Shown here: in pieces, positions 22,473-30,684 of the stretch | How the letters are laid out: every line of letters begins with the position of its first letter | How positions within the stretch are numbered: the stretch's first letter is position 1 | Assembly: GCA_031261345.1 (NCBI GenBank) | Contig: JAISKC010000081.1 | Location: 1 to 36,337 of the forward strand | Direction: 5' to 3' | Length of the DNA stretch: 36,337 nt | Source of the DNA: Eubacteriales Family XIII. Incertae Sedis bacterium | Lineage (GTDB): Bacteria; Bacillota; Clostridia; Peptostreptococcales; Anaerovoracaceae | Made by a program: the position numbers and the translations under genes | The notes under the pieces: generated by a model | Seen by the model: only the letters and a program-made list of their open reading frames with translations | The model's database searches: none | What the model was told of the DNA's origin: nothing

Positions 22473-22508
22473 CCCCTCTTGCCATGCTTTTTGTGGTATT
22501 ATTATGAA

Positions 22509-23348
22509 ATGAATAAGAGGACTAAGGCGATACTATTACTCTTGCTTGCGGGGCTCCTTTGGAGTACCGGCGGAGTAATTGTAAAGACGAGTACAGAAAA
22601 TCCGTTTGTAATTTCATCCGTGCGAGGGCTGGTTGCCGCCGTCGTCTTTTTCTTCGCGCTCAAGTGCAGACCGAAGTTCACCTTTTCAAAACCGCAGGTC
22701 ATCGGTGCATTTGCATACTCCTTTGTGTTGACGGGCTTCGTCGTCGCAACGAGTCTGACGACCGCCGCCAACGCCATTTTGCTCGAGTTCACCTCGCCGA
22801 TATATATTGCCATCATCGGATTTTTCGTTCTGAAGGAAAAACTGCATCGCTCTGACTATCTGGCGGTAGTGGGTGTGCTCATAGGAATGATTCTTCTCAT
22901 GTCGAATAATATCGGGGGCGGAAGCGTGATAGGAAATATCGTCGCGGCTTCGACGGGACTCACCTACGGCATCTTCATCGTTTGCCTAAGGCTTCAGAAA
23001 GATGGGTCTCCGTACGAAACTGTGTTGCTTGGAAATGTCCTCACCTTTCTCATCGGGGCTCCATTCATCTTCATGTATCCGCCGGAGCTTGGCAGTATGC
23101 TTCCTATCGTATTCATGGGGGTCTTTCAGATTGCGGTTCCTTATCTGCTCATGGCCTACGCGTCAAAATATGCAAAAGCCATCGATATACCCATCATCAC
23201 CAGTATCGAGCCACTTCTAAATCCGGTTTGGGTCTTCATTTTCACCGGTGAAAACCCAGGAATTCGCGGAGTAATAGGGGGCGGTATACTCCTCGCGACG
23301 GTCGTGTTGAAATCAATTTCAGGTATTAGACAAACAGAGCCAAAATAG
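22509..23348 (+). CDS. EamA/DMT-family transporter
   Basis: A 279-residue protein with ten predicted membrane helices in two homologous halves, as in EamA (DUF6) drug/metabolite exporters. The halves start near LLWSTGGVIVKTS and near GNIVAASTGLTYGIFIV. The conserved SPIYIAIIGFFVLKEKL and SIEPLLNPVWVFIFTGE mark the fourth and ninth helices. I start at ATG 22509. The frame is open further upstream, but that part runs through the palindromic repeat. No ribosome site precedes the ATG, and TGGTATTAT lies at 22494-22502, so the message may start at or near the ATG. The substrate is unknown, and the divergent znu operon does not show a functional link. Confidence 0.88.
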   Translation: MNKRTKAILLLLLAGLLWSTGGVIVKTSTENPFVISSVRGLVAAVVFFFALKCRPKFTFSKPQVIGAFAYSFVLTGFVVATSLTTAANAILLEFTSPIYIAIIGFFVLKEKLHRSDYLAVVGVLIGMILLMSNNIGGGSVIGNIVAASTGLTYGIFIVCLRLQKDGSPYETVLLGNVLTFLIGAPFIFMYPPELGSMLPIVFMGVFQIAVPYLLMAYASKYAKAIDIPIITSIEPLLNPVWVFIFTGENPGIRGVIGGGILLATVVLKSISGIRQTEPK

Positions 23349-23362
23349 GTTATACTTGGTAT

Positions 23363-23391
23363 TGTATTTTACGTAAATGTTTTATATAATT
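23363..23391 (+). promoter_or_regulatory. promoter of tRNA-Leu
   Basis: TTGTAT (23363-23368), 17 nt, TATAAT (23386-23391), ending 22 nt before the tRNA. The spacer contains the 10-bp palindrome TTTACGTAAA (23369-23378). Confidence 0.7.
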
Positions 23392-23413
23392 TATGTTGTC
23401 TGAACAGAACTAT

Positions 23414-23496
23414 GCGCGCGTGGCGGAACTGGCAGACGCGCTAGATTTAGGTTCTAGTGGGAGACCGTGGGGGTTCAAGTCCCTCCGCGCGCACCA
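23414..23496 (+). tRNA. tRNA-Leu (anticodon UAG)
   Basis: The 83-nt gene folds as a class II tRNA. The acceptor arm GCGCGCG pairs with CGCGCGC, followed by A and an encoded CCA. The anticodon stem CTAGA/TCTAG encloses the loop TTTAGGT with anticodon TAG. The T arm has GGGGG-TTCAAGT-CCCTC. A short variable arm (GTGGGAGACCGTGG region) fits leucine. It decodes CUN leucine codons. Confidence 0.96.
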
Positions 23497-23541
23497 GACA
23501 CGGGTAGTTATTTATCAAAATAGAATAAGGGCGAGGAAATC

Positions 23542-24240
23542 ATGAAAACTATCTACATTCTTGAAGACGACACTAACATTCGCGAATTGGTAATCTACGC
23601 ACTGAAATCCTCGGATTACGAGGCAGTCGGATTTGCTGAACCGTCGTCTTTTTACGACGAACTCGAAAGAACGATCCCCGATTTGGTACTTTTGGACATC
23701 ATGCTTCCTGAGGAAGACGGCATCACGATTTTGAAGAAACTGAGGCAGGCCGACAGAACAAGCAGTTTGCCCATCATCATGCTCACATCGAAGGGCAACG
23801 AAATCGATAGGGTTCAGGGGCTTGATCAGGGTGCCGATGACTATGTTACGAAACCTTTCTCCGTGGTCGAGCTCATATCCAGAGTCGGGACGGTGCTCAG
23901 AAGAGCGAACGGAACAAAGACAAACCTTCCTGTCATTACTGAGGGCCCGATCACACTCAATATGGAAAAACGCAAGGTTACCGTCGATGGTAAGGAGATC
24001 GTGCTTACCTTCAAGGAGTTCGAGCTCGTACACCTATTCCTCAGAAACATCGGAATCGTGCTTTCAAGAGACAAACTCGTCGAGGAGGTCTGGGGCTATG
24101 ATTACGCTGGAGAAACCAGAACTGTCGATGTCCACATAAAGACTCTCAGGCAAAAGTTTGGACGCGCCGGATATTGTATCAAGACTGTAAGGGGCGTTGG
24201 CTATAAGCTGGAGATAGGCGATGCGAAAGCGTCTATATAG
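23542..24240 (+). CDS. OmpR/PhoB-family response regulator
   Basis: A 232-residue transcription factor. The receiver domain (1-120) has the acidic pair D9/D10, phospho-acceptor D52 (LVLLDIMLP), T82 and K104 (DDYVTKPF). The C-terminal 130-228 is the winged helix of the OmpR/PhoB type (LTFKEFELVHLFLRN, then TRTVDVHIKTLRQKFG). GAGG lies 5 nt before ATG. It overlaps the downstream kinase by 20 nt, so the pair is co-translated. The layout is like PhoP/PhoB with PhoR, but no phosphate genes are near, so the signal is not known. It begins 45 nt after the tRNA. Confidence 0.93.
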   Translation: MKTIYILEDDTNIRELVIYALKSSDYEAVGFAEPSSFYDELERTIPDLVLLDIMLPEEDGITILKKLRQADRTSSLPIIMLTSKGNEIDRVQGLDQGADDYVTKPFSVVELISRVGTVLRRANGTKTNLPVITEGPITLNMEKRKVTVDGKEIVLTFKEFELVHLFLRNIGIVLSRDKLVEEVWGYDYAGETRTVDVHIKTLRQKFGRAGYCIKTVRGVGYKLEIGDAKASI

Positions 24241-25864
24241 GGACTGGATGATATCGGCGGTTGCCATACTTTTGGTAACCGGCTTGGCGGTATCCTACGT
24301 ATACTATTTTGAAATCCAAATGGATATGGAAGATGAGCTTCGCAAGGATGCGAAGCTTCTTATGTATTTGAACGCTTACGATATTCAAAATCTCAGAGCC
24401 GATGACATCAGGGTGACTATCATCAAGGAGGACGGAACCGTCCAATACGACAGCGATTATATGGCGAAAAACCTCGATAATCACAACGATAGACCGGAGG
24501 TAATTGAGGCGCGGGTTTTGGGCGAAGCCTATTCGATAAGGGTTTCCGATACGGATACTTTCAACGTCATGTACTATGCGAAGCTCAACAGCGACGGAAG
24601 TGTGATTCGGCTTGGGAAGAGCACCTCGATGATCTATGATGTATTCATTCAGGCATTGCTGAACGTGTTCATCATTTTGGTGTGCCTCTTTGTCATCAGC
24701 TATTTCATCGTGGGCTGGATTGTGAAGAGGGTAACGAAGCCGATCAACGAAATCGATTTGATCACAACGACGGAGGCACCTTATCCCGAATTTGAGCCGC
24801 TGATAAACACCATAGTAACGCAGCGGAAGGAGCTGAATTCTCAAATCGAACAATTTCGAATCAGGAATGATATGGTGATGGCAATCGTGTCGAATATGCA
24901 GGAAGGCCTGATCATCATCGACAGAAGCGGAGTAATGATATCGGCAAACAGGAGTGTGTTCGATATTTTTGACTTGGATGTGAATTTCTCATACAGAAAT
25001 ATTTCAGAGGTGTTCACGGATGATGAGCTGCTTGCGAAGGCTAAGGAAGCGACGGGCGGAGCTCATTTTGAGATGGAATTTCAAAGATTTGATAAGTACT
25101 ATCGGGTATATATGAGCCCCCTGAAAGAGGTTGGAGCGATCATTATTTTCTTCGATGTAACGGGGGTTCGAAACGCCGAAAATCTCAGACTTGAGTTTTC
25201 CGCCAATGTATCGCATGAGCTGAGGACGCCCCTCACAACCATATCGGGATATGCGGAGATGATTGAGAGCGGGCTCGCAAGGCCGGAAGATATCACGGAT
25301 TTCGCCGCGAAAATAAGTGTCGAGGCTGCAAGACTTCTGGACCTCATCGAGGACATCATCGTGTTGTCTGCGCTCGATGAAAATCCGGACGTTGATTTCA
25401 TTGATGAAATAGATTTGGCTGAACTCTCAAACAAGATCGGTGCCTCACTCGATCTCAGGGCTCAGGAAAAGAATGTCAGTATCGATATAGGGACCACGGA
25501 TTTGGTAATAATGGGCAAGATGTCCATGATATATGAACTGATATACAACCTGATGGAAAATGCGGTCAAGTACAATAAAAAAGGTGGAAGCGTCAGCATC
25601 GTTTTCGATTCTGAAGACGACAACGCTATCATCGTCGTCAGCGATACCGGCCCAGGCATTGCCAAGGAGCATCAGGCGCGAATATTCGAGAGGTTTTATC
25701 GGGTTGAAAATTCACGTGGCAAAAAGACCGGCGGCACGGGACTTGGCTTGGCTATTTCACAGAACATCGTCACGGTGCACAGCGGCTCAATTACTGTACA
25801 CAGCGCGGTAGGTCAGGGGACCGAATTTGTCGTGACTCTACCCGTGCATCAAAATAATTCTTAA
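24221..25864 (+). CDS. PhoR-like membrane sensor histidine kinase
   Basis: A 547-residue kinase. One helix (about 10-30) and a second (about 145-170) enclose an extracytoplasmic sensor of about 115 residues. A HAMP-like linker (VKRVTKPINEI), a PAS domain (about 220-315, MQEGLIIIDRSGVMISAN), HisKA with the phospho-acceptor H332 (SHELRTPL), and an HATPase domain follow, with N box NLMENAVKY, DTGPGIA and GGTGLGL. All catalytic boxes are intact. The domain order matches PhoR/WalK-like kinases. It phosphorylates the response regulator encoded just upstream. Confidence 0.93.
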   Translation: MRKRLYRDWMISAVAILLVTGLAVSYVYYFEIQMDMEDELRKDAKLLMYLNAYDIQNLRADDIRVTIIKEDGTVQYDSDYMAKNLDNHNDRPEVIEARVLGEAYSIRVSDTDTFNVMYYAKLNSDGSVIRLGKSTSMIYDVFIQALLNVFIILVCLFVISYFIVGWIVKRVTKPINEIDLITTTEAPYPEFEPLINTIVTQRKELNSQIEQFRIRNDMVMAIVSNMQEGLIIIDRSGVMISANRSVFDIFDLDVNFSYRNISEVFTDDELLAKAKEATGGAHFEMEFQRFDKYYRVYMSPLKEVGAIIIFFDVTGVRNAENLRLEFSANVSHELRTPLTTISGYAEMIESGLARPEDITDFAAKISVEAARLLDLIEDIIVLSALDENPDVDFIDEIDLAELSNKIGASLDLRAQEKNVSIDIGTTDLVIMGKMSMIYELIYNLMENAVKYNKKGGSVSIVFDSEDDNAIIVVSDTGPGIAKEHQARIFERFYRVENSRGKKTGGTGLGLAISQNIVTVHSGSITVHSAVGQGTEFVVTLPVHQNNS

Positions 25865-25882
25865 TCAAACAAGGGAGATAAT

Positions 25883-27052
25883 ATGAAATATAATTTGGTG
25901 GCAACCGCCACCTTTGGTCTTGAAGCAATCGTGAAAAGAGAAGTCGAGAAGCTGGGATACAAGGTGCTGTCAACGGAGGACAGCCGCGTAACGTTTCTTG
26001 GAAATGAAGAGGCGATAGTTCGGGCAAATCTGTGGCTACGTTCCGCAGACAGGGTTTTCATAAAACTCGCCGAGTTCGACGCGTCGGAATTCGAGGATAT
26101 TTATCAGGGCGTTTTGGCGATACCCTTTGAGGAGTACATTCCGCTCGATGGAAATTTCACGACGGACGCCGTATCGGTGAAGTCGAAGCTCAGTGCTGTC
26201 CCGTCCATTCAATCCGTGGCGGAGAAGGCGATAGTCCATAGAATGCAGAGCGTCTATTCACTTTCCAAAAATGAGAGGCTCAGCAAGACCGGAGCGAGCT
26301 ACAAAATCAGAATATCGCTTCACAAGGATAGGGTGCTCGTGCTCATGGACACCTCGGGCGCGGGCCTTCACAAGAGGGGATACCGGACGAGAAATGTCGC
26401 CGCACCAATCAAGGAAACCCTAGCTGCGGCTATGGTGTCGCTTTCATTTTGGAAGTCGGGGCGGTTATTGCTCGATCCATTTTGCGGGTCGGGAACGATT
26501 GCCATCGAGGCGGCTATGAGTGAAATGAATATCGCCCCGGGGCTTGGCCGAAAATTTGCCTCAGAGGATTGGCACATCATAGATTCTCTTGTTTGGAAAG
26601 AGGAACGGAGCGCTGCGTTTGCCGCTATAAGGCATGATAGGGATATTCGAATAGTCGGGTTTGACATAGATGCCGAGGCGATTGAAGCCGCTAGGGAAAA
26701 TGCCATCAACGCCGGTGTCGATGATGTAATAGAATGGAGGAAGATTTCCTTTGAAGATTTTGTAGGTGGCTATGCAGGCACCGAATATGCGTCTGAGGAT
26801 TTTGGAATCATCATCACCAACCCACCTTACGGTGAAAGAATCGGCGAAAAAAAGCAGGTTGATTCGATATATAGAGAAGTCGGAAGCTTTCTCGGCACAA
26901 GACCGACGTGGTCTTTGTACCTTATTACTACGGACGAAAATTTTGAGGCGACAGCTATGGGACGACCTGCCGATCGTAGACGAAAACTTTATAATGGTCG
27001 CCTGAAGACCACATACTATCAATATTATGGAGCAAGACCACCGAAAATATGA
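25883..27052 (+). CDS. rlmL: THUMP-domain class I methyltransferase (RlmL/YpsC-type, 23S rRNA guanine-N2)
   Basis: A 389-residue protein with a THUMP RNA-binding region (about 50-160) and a Rossmann methyltransferase domain (about 165-385). DPFCGSGTIAIEAA (about 198-211) is the SAM-binding loop, and NPPYGER beginning at residue 313 is the N6/N2-methylase catalytic motif. The length is that of Bacillota YpsC, the single-domain counterpart of E. coli RlmL, and lacks the RlmK half. The expected reaction is methylation of a guanine in 23S rRNA using SAM. AAGGGAG is just upstream of ATG. It follows the kinase by 18 nt on the same strand and may be co-transcribed. Confidence 0.88.
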   Translation: MKYNLVATATFGLEAIVKREVEKLGYKVLSTEDSRVTFLGNEEAIVRANLWLRSADRVFIKLAEFDASEFEDIYQGVLAIPFEEYIPLDGNFTTDAVSVKSKLSAVPSIQSVAEKAIVHRMQSVYSLSKNERLSKTGASYKIRISLHKDRVLVLMDTSGAGLHKRGYRTRNVAAPIKETLAAAMVSLSFWKSGRLLLDPFCGSGTIAIEAAMSEMNIAPGLGRKFASEDWHIIDSLVWKEERSAAFAAIRHDRDIRIVGFDIDAEAIEAARENAINAGVDDVIEWRKISFEDFVGGYAGTEYASEDFGIIITNPPYGERIGEKKQVDSIYREVGSFLGTRPTWSLYLITTDENFEATAMGRPADRRRKLYNGRLKTTYYQYYGARPPKI

Positions 27053-27081
27053 GATAATATGTCCAACTACGGAGGTGAAAT

Positions 27082-28497
27082 ATGACAGAAAAACGAAAAA
27101 TTAAATTTACCGAGACTGTGCTCAGAGATGCACATCAGAGTCTGATAGCTACGCGAATGAAAACGGAGGATATGGTCCCGATTTTGGAAGTGCTCGATGC
27201 CGTCGGATACAACGCCCTCGAATGTTGGGGAGGCGCGACCTTTGACGCGAGCGTCAGATTCCTAAATGAAGACCCTTGGGAGAGGCTTCGCACTTTCAGA
27301 AAGCACGTGAAGAGTACGAAACTGCAGATGTTACTCAGAGGCCAAAATCTCTTGGGATACAGGCATTATGCGGATGATATGGTCGATGAGTTCGTGAACA
27401 GATCTATCGGAAACGGCATAGATATCATCAGGATTTTCGATGCCTTCAATGACGTGAGAAATTTGGAATCGGCGATAAAGGCCTGCAAGAAATACGGCGG
27501 TCATGCGCAGGGAACGCTGTCGTACACAATCAGTCCGGTGCATACGCCGGAAATGTTCATCAATCAGATAAGGGAGCTTGAGCAAATGGGTGCCGATTCC
27601 GTCTGCATCAAGGATATGGCGGGGTTGCTCGATCCATACGGCACCTTCGATTTTGTGAAGACCGTGAAGTCGGAGATAAGTATTCCGCTTGAGCTTCATA
27701 CCCACGCGACGAGCGGACTCGGAAGCATGACATATCTGAAGGCCGCCGAGGCAGGAGTTGACATCATCGATACGGCACTTTCGCCGTTTGCGGAAGGCAC
27801 GAGTCAGCCGTCAACGGAGCCGCTTGTATTCACGTTTGATCACAGCGAGCAGTTCGAGACAGGACTCGATATGGACAAGCTGAACGAGGCTTCGGCATAT
27901 TTCAGGCCGCTTCGGGAAGAGTATCTAAAGTCAGGTCTGATGGATACGAAGCTGCTCGGCGTCGATATAAATACACTCATCTATCAGGTGCCTGGAGGAA
28001 TGTTATCAAACTTGGTATCTCAACTGAAGCAGGCGAATGCTATGGACAAATTTGAGGAAGTTCTTCGGGAAGTGCCACGGGTCAGGGAAGATCTTGGCTA
28101 TCCACCCCTTGTTACTCCCTCGAGCCAAATCGTCGGGACGCAGGCTGTGCTCAATGTCGTGACGGGAGAGCGCTACAAGATGGTCCCGAATGAGGTGAAG
28201 GACGTCGTCCGCGGAAAGTACGGAAAGACGACGGTGCCTATCACAGACGAATTTGCGAAAAAGATATTGGGTGCGGAGGCCGATTCGAGAATCACACATA
28301 GGCCGGCGGACATACTTGAGCCGGAGCTCGAAAATGCAAAGGCGGAGTTTGCTGAATATATCGAGCAACCGGAGGATATTCTCACAGGGGCGATGTTCCC
28401 TGGACCGGCGGTCGAATTTTTCAAATACAGGCAGGCGCAGAAGTATGGTATCGACAATACCCTGCTTGATGAGGAAGACCAAGTTTATCCTGTGTAA
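27082..28497 (+). CDS. oadA: oxaloacetate decarboxylase alpha subunit / pyruvate carboxylase subunit B-type carboxyltransferase, no biotin domain
   Basis: A 471-residue carboxyltransferase. The N-terminal TIM barrel shows TETVLRDAHQSLIATRM (metal Asp and substrate-binding residues), VCIKDMAG with the active Lys 177, and ELHTHATSG with metal ligands H206 and H208. The conserved PYC_OADA domain (about 300-460, GGMLSNLVSQL, VTPSSQIVGTQA) follows. The chain stops where a biotinyl domain (AMKM) would begin, so the biotin carrier must be a separate protein, as in many Clostridia. It transfers CO2 between oxaloacetate or pyruvate and biotin. No beta or gamma decarboxylase subunits are in the window, so decarboxylase versus carboxylase use is open. 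Confidence 0.9.
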   Translation: MTEKRKIKFTETVLRDAHQSLIATRMKTEDMVPILEVLDAVGYNALECWGGATFDASVRFLNEDPWERLRTFRKHVKSTKLQMLLRGQNLLGYRHYADDMVDEFVNRSIGNGIDIIRIFDAFNDVRNLESAIKACKKYGGHAQGTLSYTISPVHTPEMFINQIRELEQMGADSVCIKDMAGLLDPYGTFDFVKTVKSEISIPLELHTHATSGLGSMTYLKAAEAGVDIIDTALSPFAEGTSQPSTEPLVFTFDHSEQFETGLDMDKLNEASAYFRPLREEYLKSGLMDTKLLGVDINTLIYQVPGGMLSNLVSQLKQANAMDKFEEVLREVPRVREDLGYPPLVTPSSQIVGTQAVLNVVTGERYKMVPNEVKDVVRGKYGKTTVPITDEFAKKILGAEADSRITHRPADILEPELENAKAEFAEYIEQPEDILTGAMFPGPAVEFFKYRQAQKYGIDNTLLDEEDQVYPV

Positions 28498-28592
28498 GTG
28501 GATTGCGGATCGAGTCCGCAATGACGGAAAAATGGGTGGATTGCGGATCGAGTCCGCAATGACGGAAAAAGGGTGGGTTGGACGGAAAAAGG
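28498..28592 (+). repeat. tandem palindromic intergenic repeat
   Basis: Two identical 35-bp units (28498-28532 and 28536-28570, period 38) each contain the hairpin ATTGCGG-ATCGAGT-CCGCAAT and end ATGACGGAAAAA. A third, truncated piece (GACGGAAAAAGG at 28581-28592) follows. The array starts at the base after the oadA stop. The unit resembles the mobile GGATTGCGGGTCAAGCCCGCAATGACGG type of palindromic repeat seen in many bacterial genomes. No T tract follows, so it is not an ordinary terminator. Confidence 0.8.
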
Positions 28593-28605
28593 ATTGGAAC
28601 GGGAG

Positions 28606-29334
28606 ATGAGCACAAATAATGCGGAGAGAATTGAAGAAATAAAGAAGGTTCTTTATGAGCAGGCGCCGTTTCCCGTCAGGCTCAAGAGGATAAAGGCTAT
28701 GCTCGACCTCGTTGATTTTGCGTATACAAATGTCAAACTCGACGGCAGCAGGCTGACCGAGTCAGGGGTGAACCAAATTCTTGACGGGGAGATTCTGGAG
28801 GACGTTCCTATCAAGGAGCATGTGCTCGTCAATGCTCACCGAGATATCTATATCTACATGGAGCAATGTGCTTCAATGATGATGGACGTGGACAGCAGAA
28901 TGGTCCTTTCATTTTTCTCGAAACTTACGGGCTTAGCTGACCCTGTGTTCAGGACCGGCAGCGAGCCAATCTATCACTTGGATATCGTTCCGAAAAAATA
29001 TGGGGATATGGAAGCCGCGATAAAGGAGGCACTTCTTGAGGTGAGGAGAACTGACTTCAAGGGGGATTACATCGTCATGGCGGCGGCAATACACACGGCC
29101 ATCATCAAAGTTTATCCATTTGAGGAAAAATCTGAGATGGTTGCGAGATGTGCACTTCAGTATGTGCTTATGCGTAATGGACTATACCCACTGGCTTTTC
29201 AGGTAAACGAGACGGAATACAACGTAGCTACCATCAATTCGTTGAACGGTAGCTACGAGGCATTTTCCAAAATCATTATCGATGCTGTGATTGCGAAGAC
29301 GGATAAGCTAATCGAGATCGTTCTCGGCAGCTAA
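28606..29334 (+). CDS. Fic-fold protein with a rewritten catalytic loop
   Basis: About 242 residues. The N-terminal half has the Fic pattern TNVKLDGSRLTESGVNQIL (compare S/TxIEGNxLT) and EHVLVNAHRDIYIYM. The core helix pair aligns with HxxFxxIHPFxDGNGRxxR without gaps as H163-TAIIKV-YPFEEKSEMVAR181. Only the Pro-Phe and the last Arg are kept; catalytic His becomes Tyr170, Asp becomes Glu174 and GNGR becomes KSEM. So AMP-transfer by the usual mechanism is unlikely, and it may be a pseudoenzyme. ATG 28606 has GGGAG directly adjacent, a poor site; in-frame GTG 28573 lies within the repeat. The 3' end overlaps convergent argH by 27 nt. The frame is intact and codon use matches its neighbours. Confidence 0.75.
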   Translation: MSTNNAERIEEIKKVLYEQAPFPVRLKRIKAMLDLVDFAYTNVKLDGSRLTESGVNQILDGEILEDVPIKEHVLVNAHRDIYIYMEQCASMMMDVDSRMVLSFFSKLTGLADPVFRTGSEPIYHLDIVPKKYGDMEAAIKEALLEVRRTDFKGDYIVMAAAIHTAIIKVYPFEEKSEMVARCALQYVLMRNGLYPLAFQVNETEYNVATINSLNGSYEAFSKIIIDAVIAKTDKLIEIVLGS

Positions 29335-30684
29335 TATCTGTAGCTCAACTTCCTTCCTTGCTGTCGAACCCTTTGAAAGCTTGGCGTTCATGCAATAAGT
29401 GAGGTCTATTTTCTCAAATATATCATTGTCGAACAGCTCGGAGAATTCCTGCAATTTGCCTAGGGGGACGTCTTCAATGTTTATCTTTTCGTCAACACAG
29501 TAGGCGACAATTTTTCCTATTACTGCGTGAGCTTCCCTAAAAGGCAGCCCCTTTGTCACGAGATAATCGGCGGCGTCGGTCGCATTCATGAAACCGCGCT
29601 CCGCCATCTGCTGCATATTCGCCGGTTTCCATCGGGCGCTTGCGAGCATGTCCGTGAAGACTTTCAGGCAACTCTGCACCGTGTTTGAAGCGTCAAACAG
29701 AGGCTCCTTATCCTCCTGCATGTCCTTGTTGTAGGCGAGGGGCAGGGACTTCATCGTCGTGAGCAGGGAGAATAGGTCGCCATAGACGCGGCCAACCTTG
29801 CCCCTGATGAGCTCCGCCATATCGGGATTTTTCTTCTGCGGCATGATGCTTGAGCCCGTGCTGAACGAATCGTCCATCTCGACGAAGCCAAATTCGCTGC
29901 TGCTCCAGAGTATGAGCTCCTCACAAAATCTCGAAAGATGCATCATCGTGATAGATGAAGCGGACAAAAACTCAATGATGAAATCGCGGTCGCTGACGGC
30001 GTCCATCGCATTGACACACAGGTGAGCAAAACCGAGTTCGTCGGCCAAAAACTGCCTGTCCGTGTCATAGGTTGTGCCCGACATTGCACCCGATCCAAGA
30101 GGCAAAAAATCAACTCTCTTGTAAATATCCCAAAATCTGTCTGCGTCGCGAGTAAACATCTGATAATACGCCATCATGTGAAAACCGAGAGAAACGGGCT
30201 GTGCATGCTGCATATGGGTATAGCCAGGCATGATTGTCAGAGTGTGATCCTTTGCGATATTCACGACCGTGCGGCGCAAGCTTGCGAGAAGTCTCGCAAC
30301 CTCCAATATTTCATTTTTGGTGAAGAGCCTGATGTCCGTAGCCACTTGGTCATTTCTGCTACGGGCGGTGTGAAGCCTCTTGCCGGCCTCGCCGATTTTC
30401 TCGGTCAGCAAAGCTTCGATGTTCATATGGACATCTTCGTTGTCCGCACTCCATTCCATCTTGCCATCTTCAATGTCAGCAAGAATCTCATTCAGCCCCG
30501 CCTCGATATTTTGAGCATCTTCCTCTGTAATGATTCCTTGCTTTGCTAGCATCTTTGCGTGTGCGATGCTGCCCGTTATATCATCGCGATAGAGGACATA
30601 ATCATAACCGACCGAAGCCGCCCATTCCGATACAAAGGCGTCCATATCCTTTGAGAATCTGCCACCCCATAGTTTTTTTGACAT
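29308..30684 (-). CDS. argH: argininosuccinate lyase
   Basis: A 458-residue enzyme of the fumarase/aspartase superfamily, of normal length. The signature loop GSSIMPQKKNPD (about residues 273-284) holds the catalytic Ser. MPGYTHMQHAQP (about 153-164) carries the conserved His, and LHTARSRNDQVATD is the substrate-binding segment near 100-115. It splits argininosuccinate to arginine and fumarate, the last step of arginine synthesis (or citrulline recycling). Its ATG follows the argG stop directly (TAGATG), so the two are an operon. The 3' end overlaps the convergent Fic-like gene. Confidence 0.97.
   Translation of the reverse strand: MSKKLWGGRFSKDMDAFVSEWAASVGYDYVLYRDDITGSIAHAKMLAKQGIITEEDAQNIEAGLNEILADIEDGKMEWSADNEDVHMNIEALLTEKIGEAGKRLHTARSRNDQVATDIRLFTKNEILEVARLLASLRRTVVNIAKDHTLTIMPGYTHMQHAQPVSLGFHMMAYYQMFTRDADRFWDIYKRVDFLPLGSGAMSGTTYDTDRQFLADELGFAHLCVNAMDAVSDRDFIIEFLSASSITMMHLSRFCEELILWSSSEFGFVEMDDSFSTGSSIMPQKKNPDMAELIRGKVGRVYGDLFSLLTTMKSLPLAYNKDMQEDKEPLFDASNTVQSCLKVFTDMLASARWKPANMQQMAERGFMNATDAADYLVTKGLPFREAHAVIGKIVAYCVDEKINIEDVPLGKLQEFSELFDNDIFEKIDLTYCMNAKLSKGSTARKEVELQILAAENDLD

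Noticed and set aside
22382-22508. Zur box in front of the znu operon
   Set aside because: I found no TAAATCGTAAT-type palindrome; the only symmetry is the GC-rich REP-like element, which is not Zur-like.
23414-23496. tRNA-Leu as an integration site for an element
   Set aside because: No integrase gene or direct repeat of the tRNA 3' end was seen nearby, and the flanking genes look like ordinary core genes.
28498-28592. CRISPR array or terminator
   Set aside because: There are only two full units with a 3-bp spacing and no unique spacers, and no T tract follows the hairpins.
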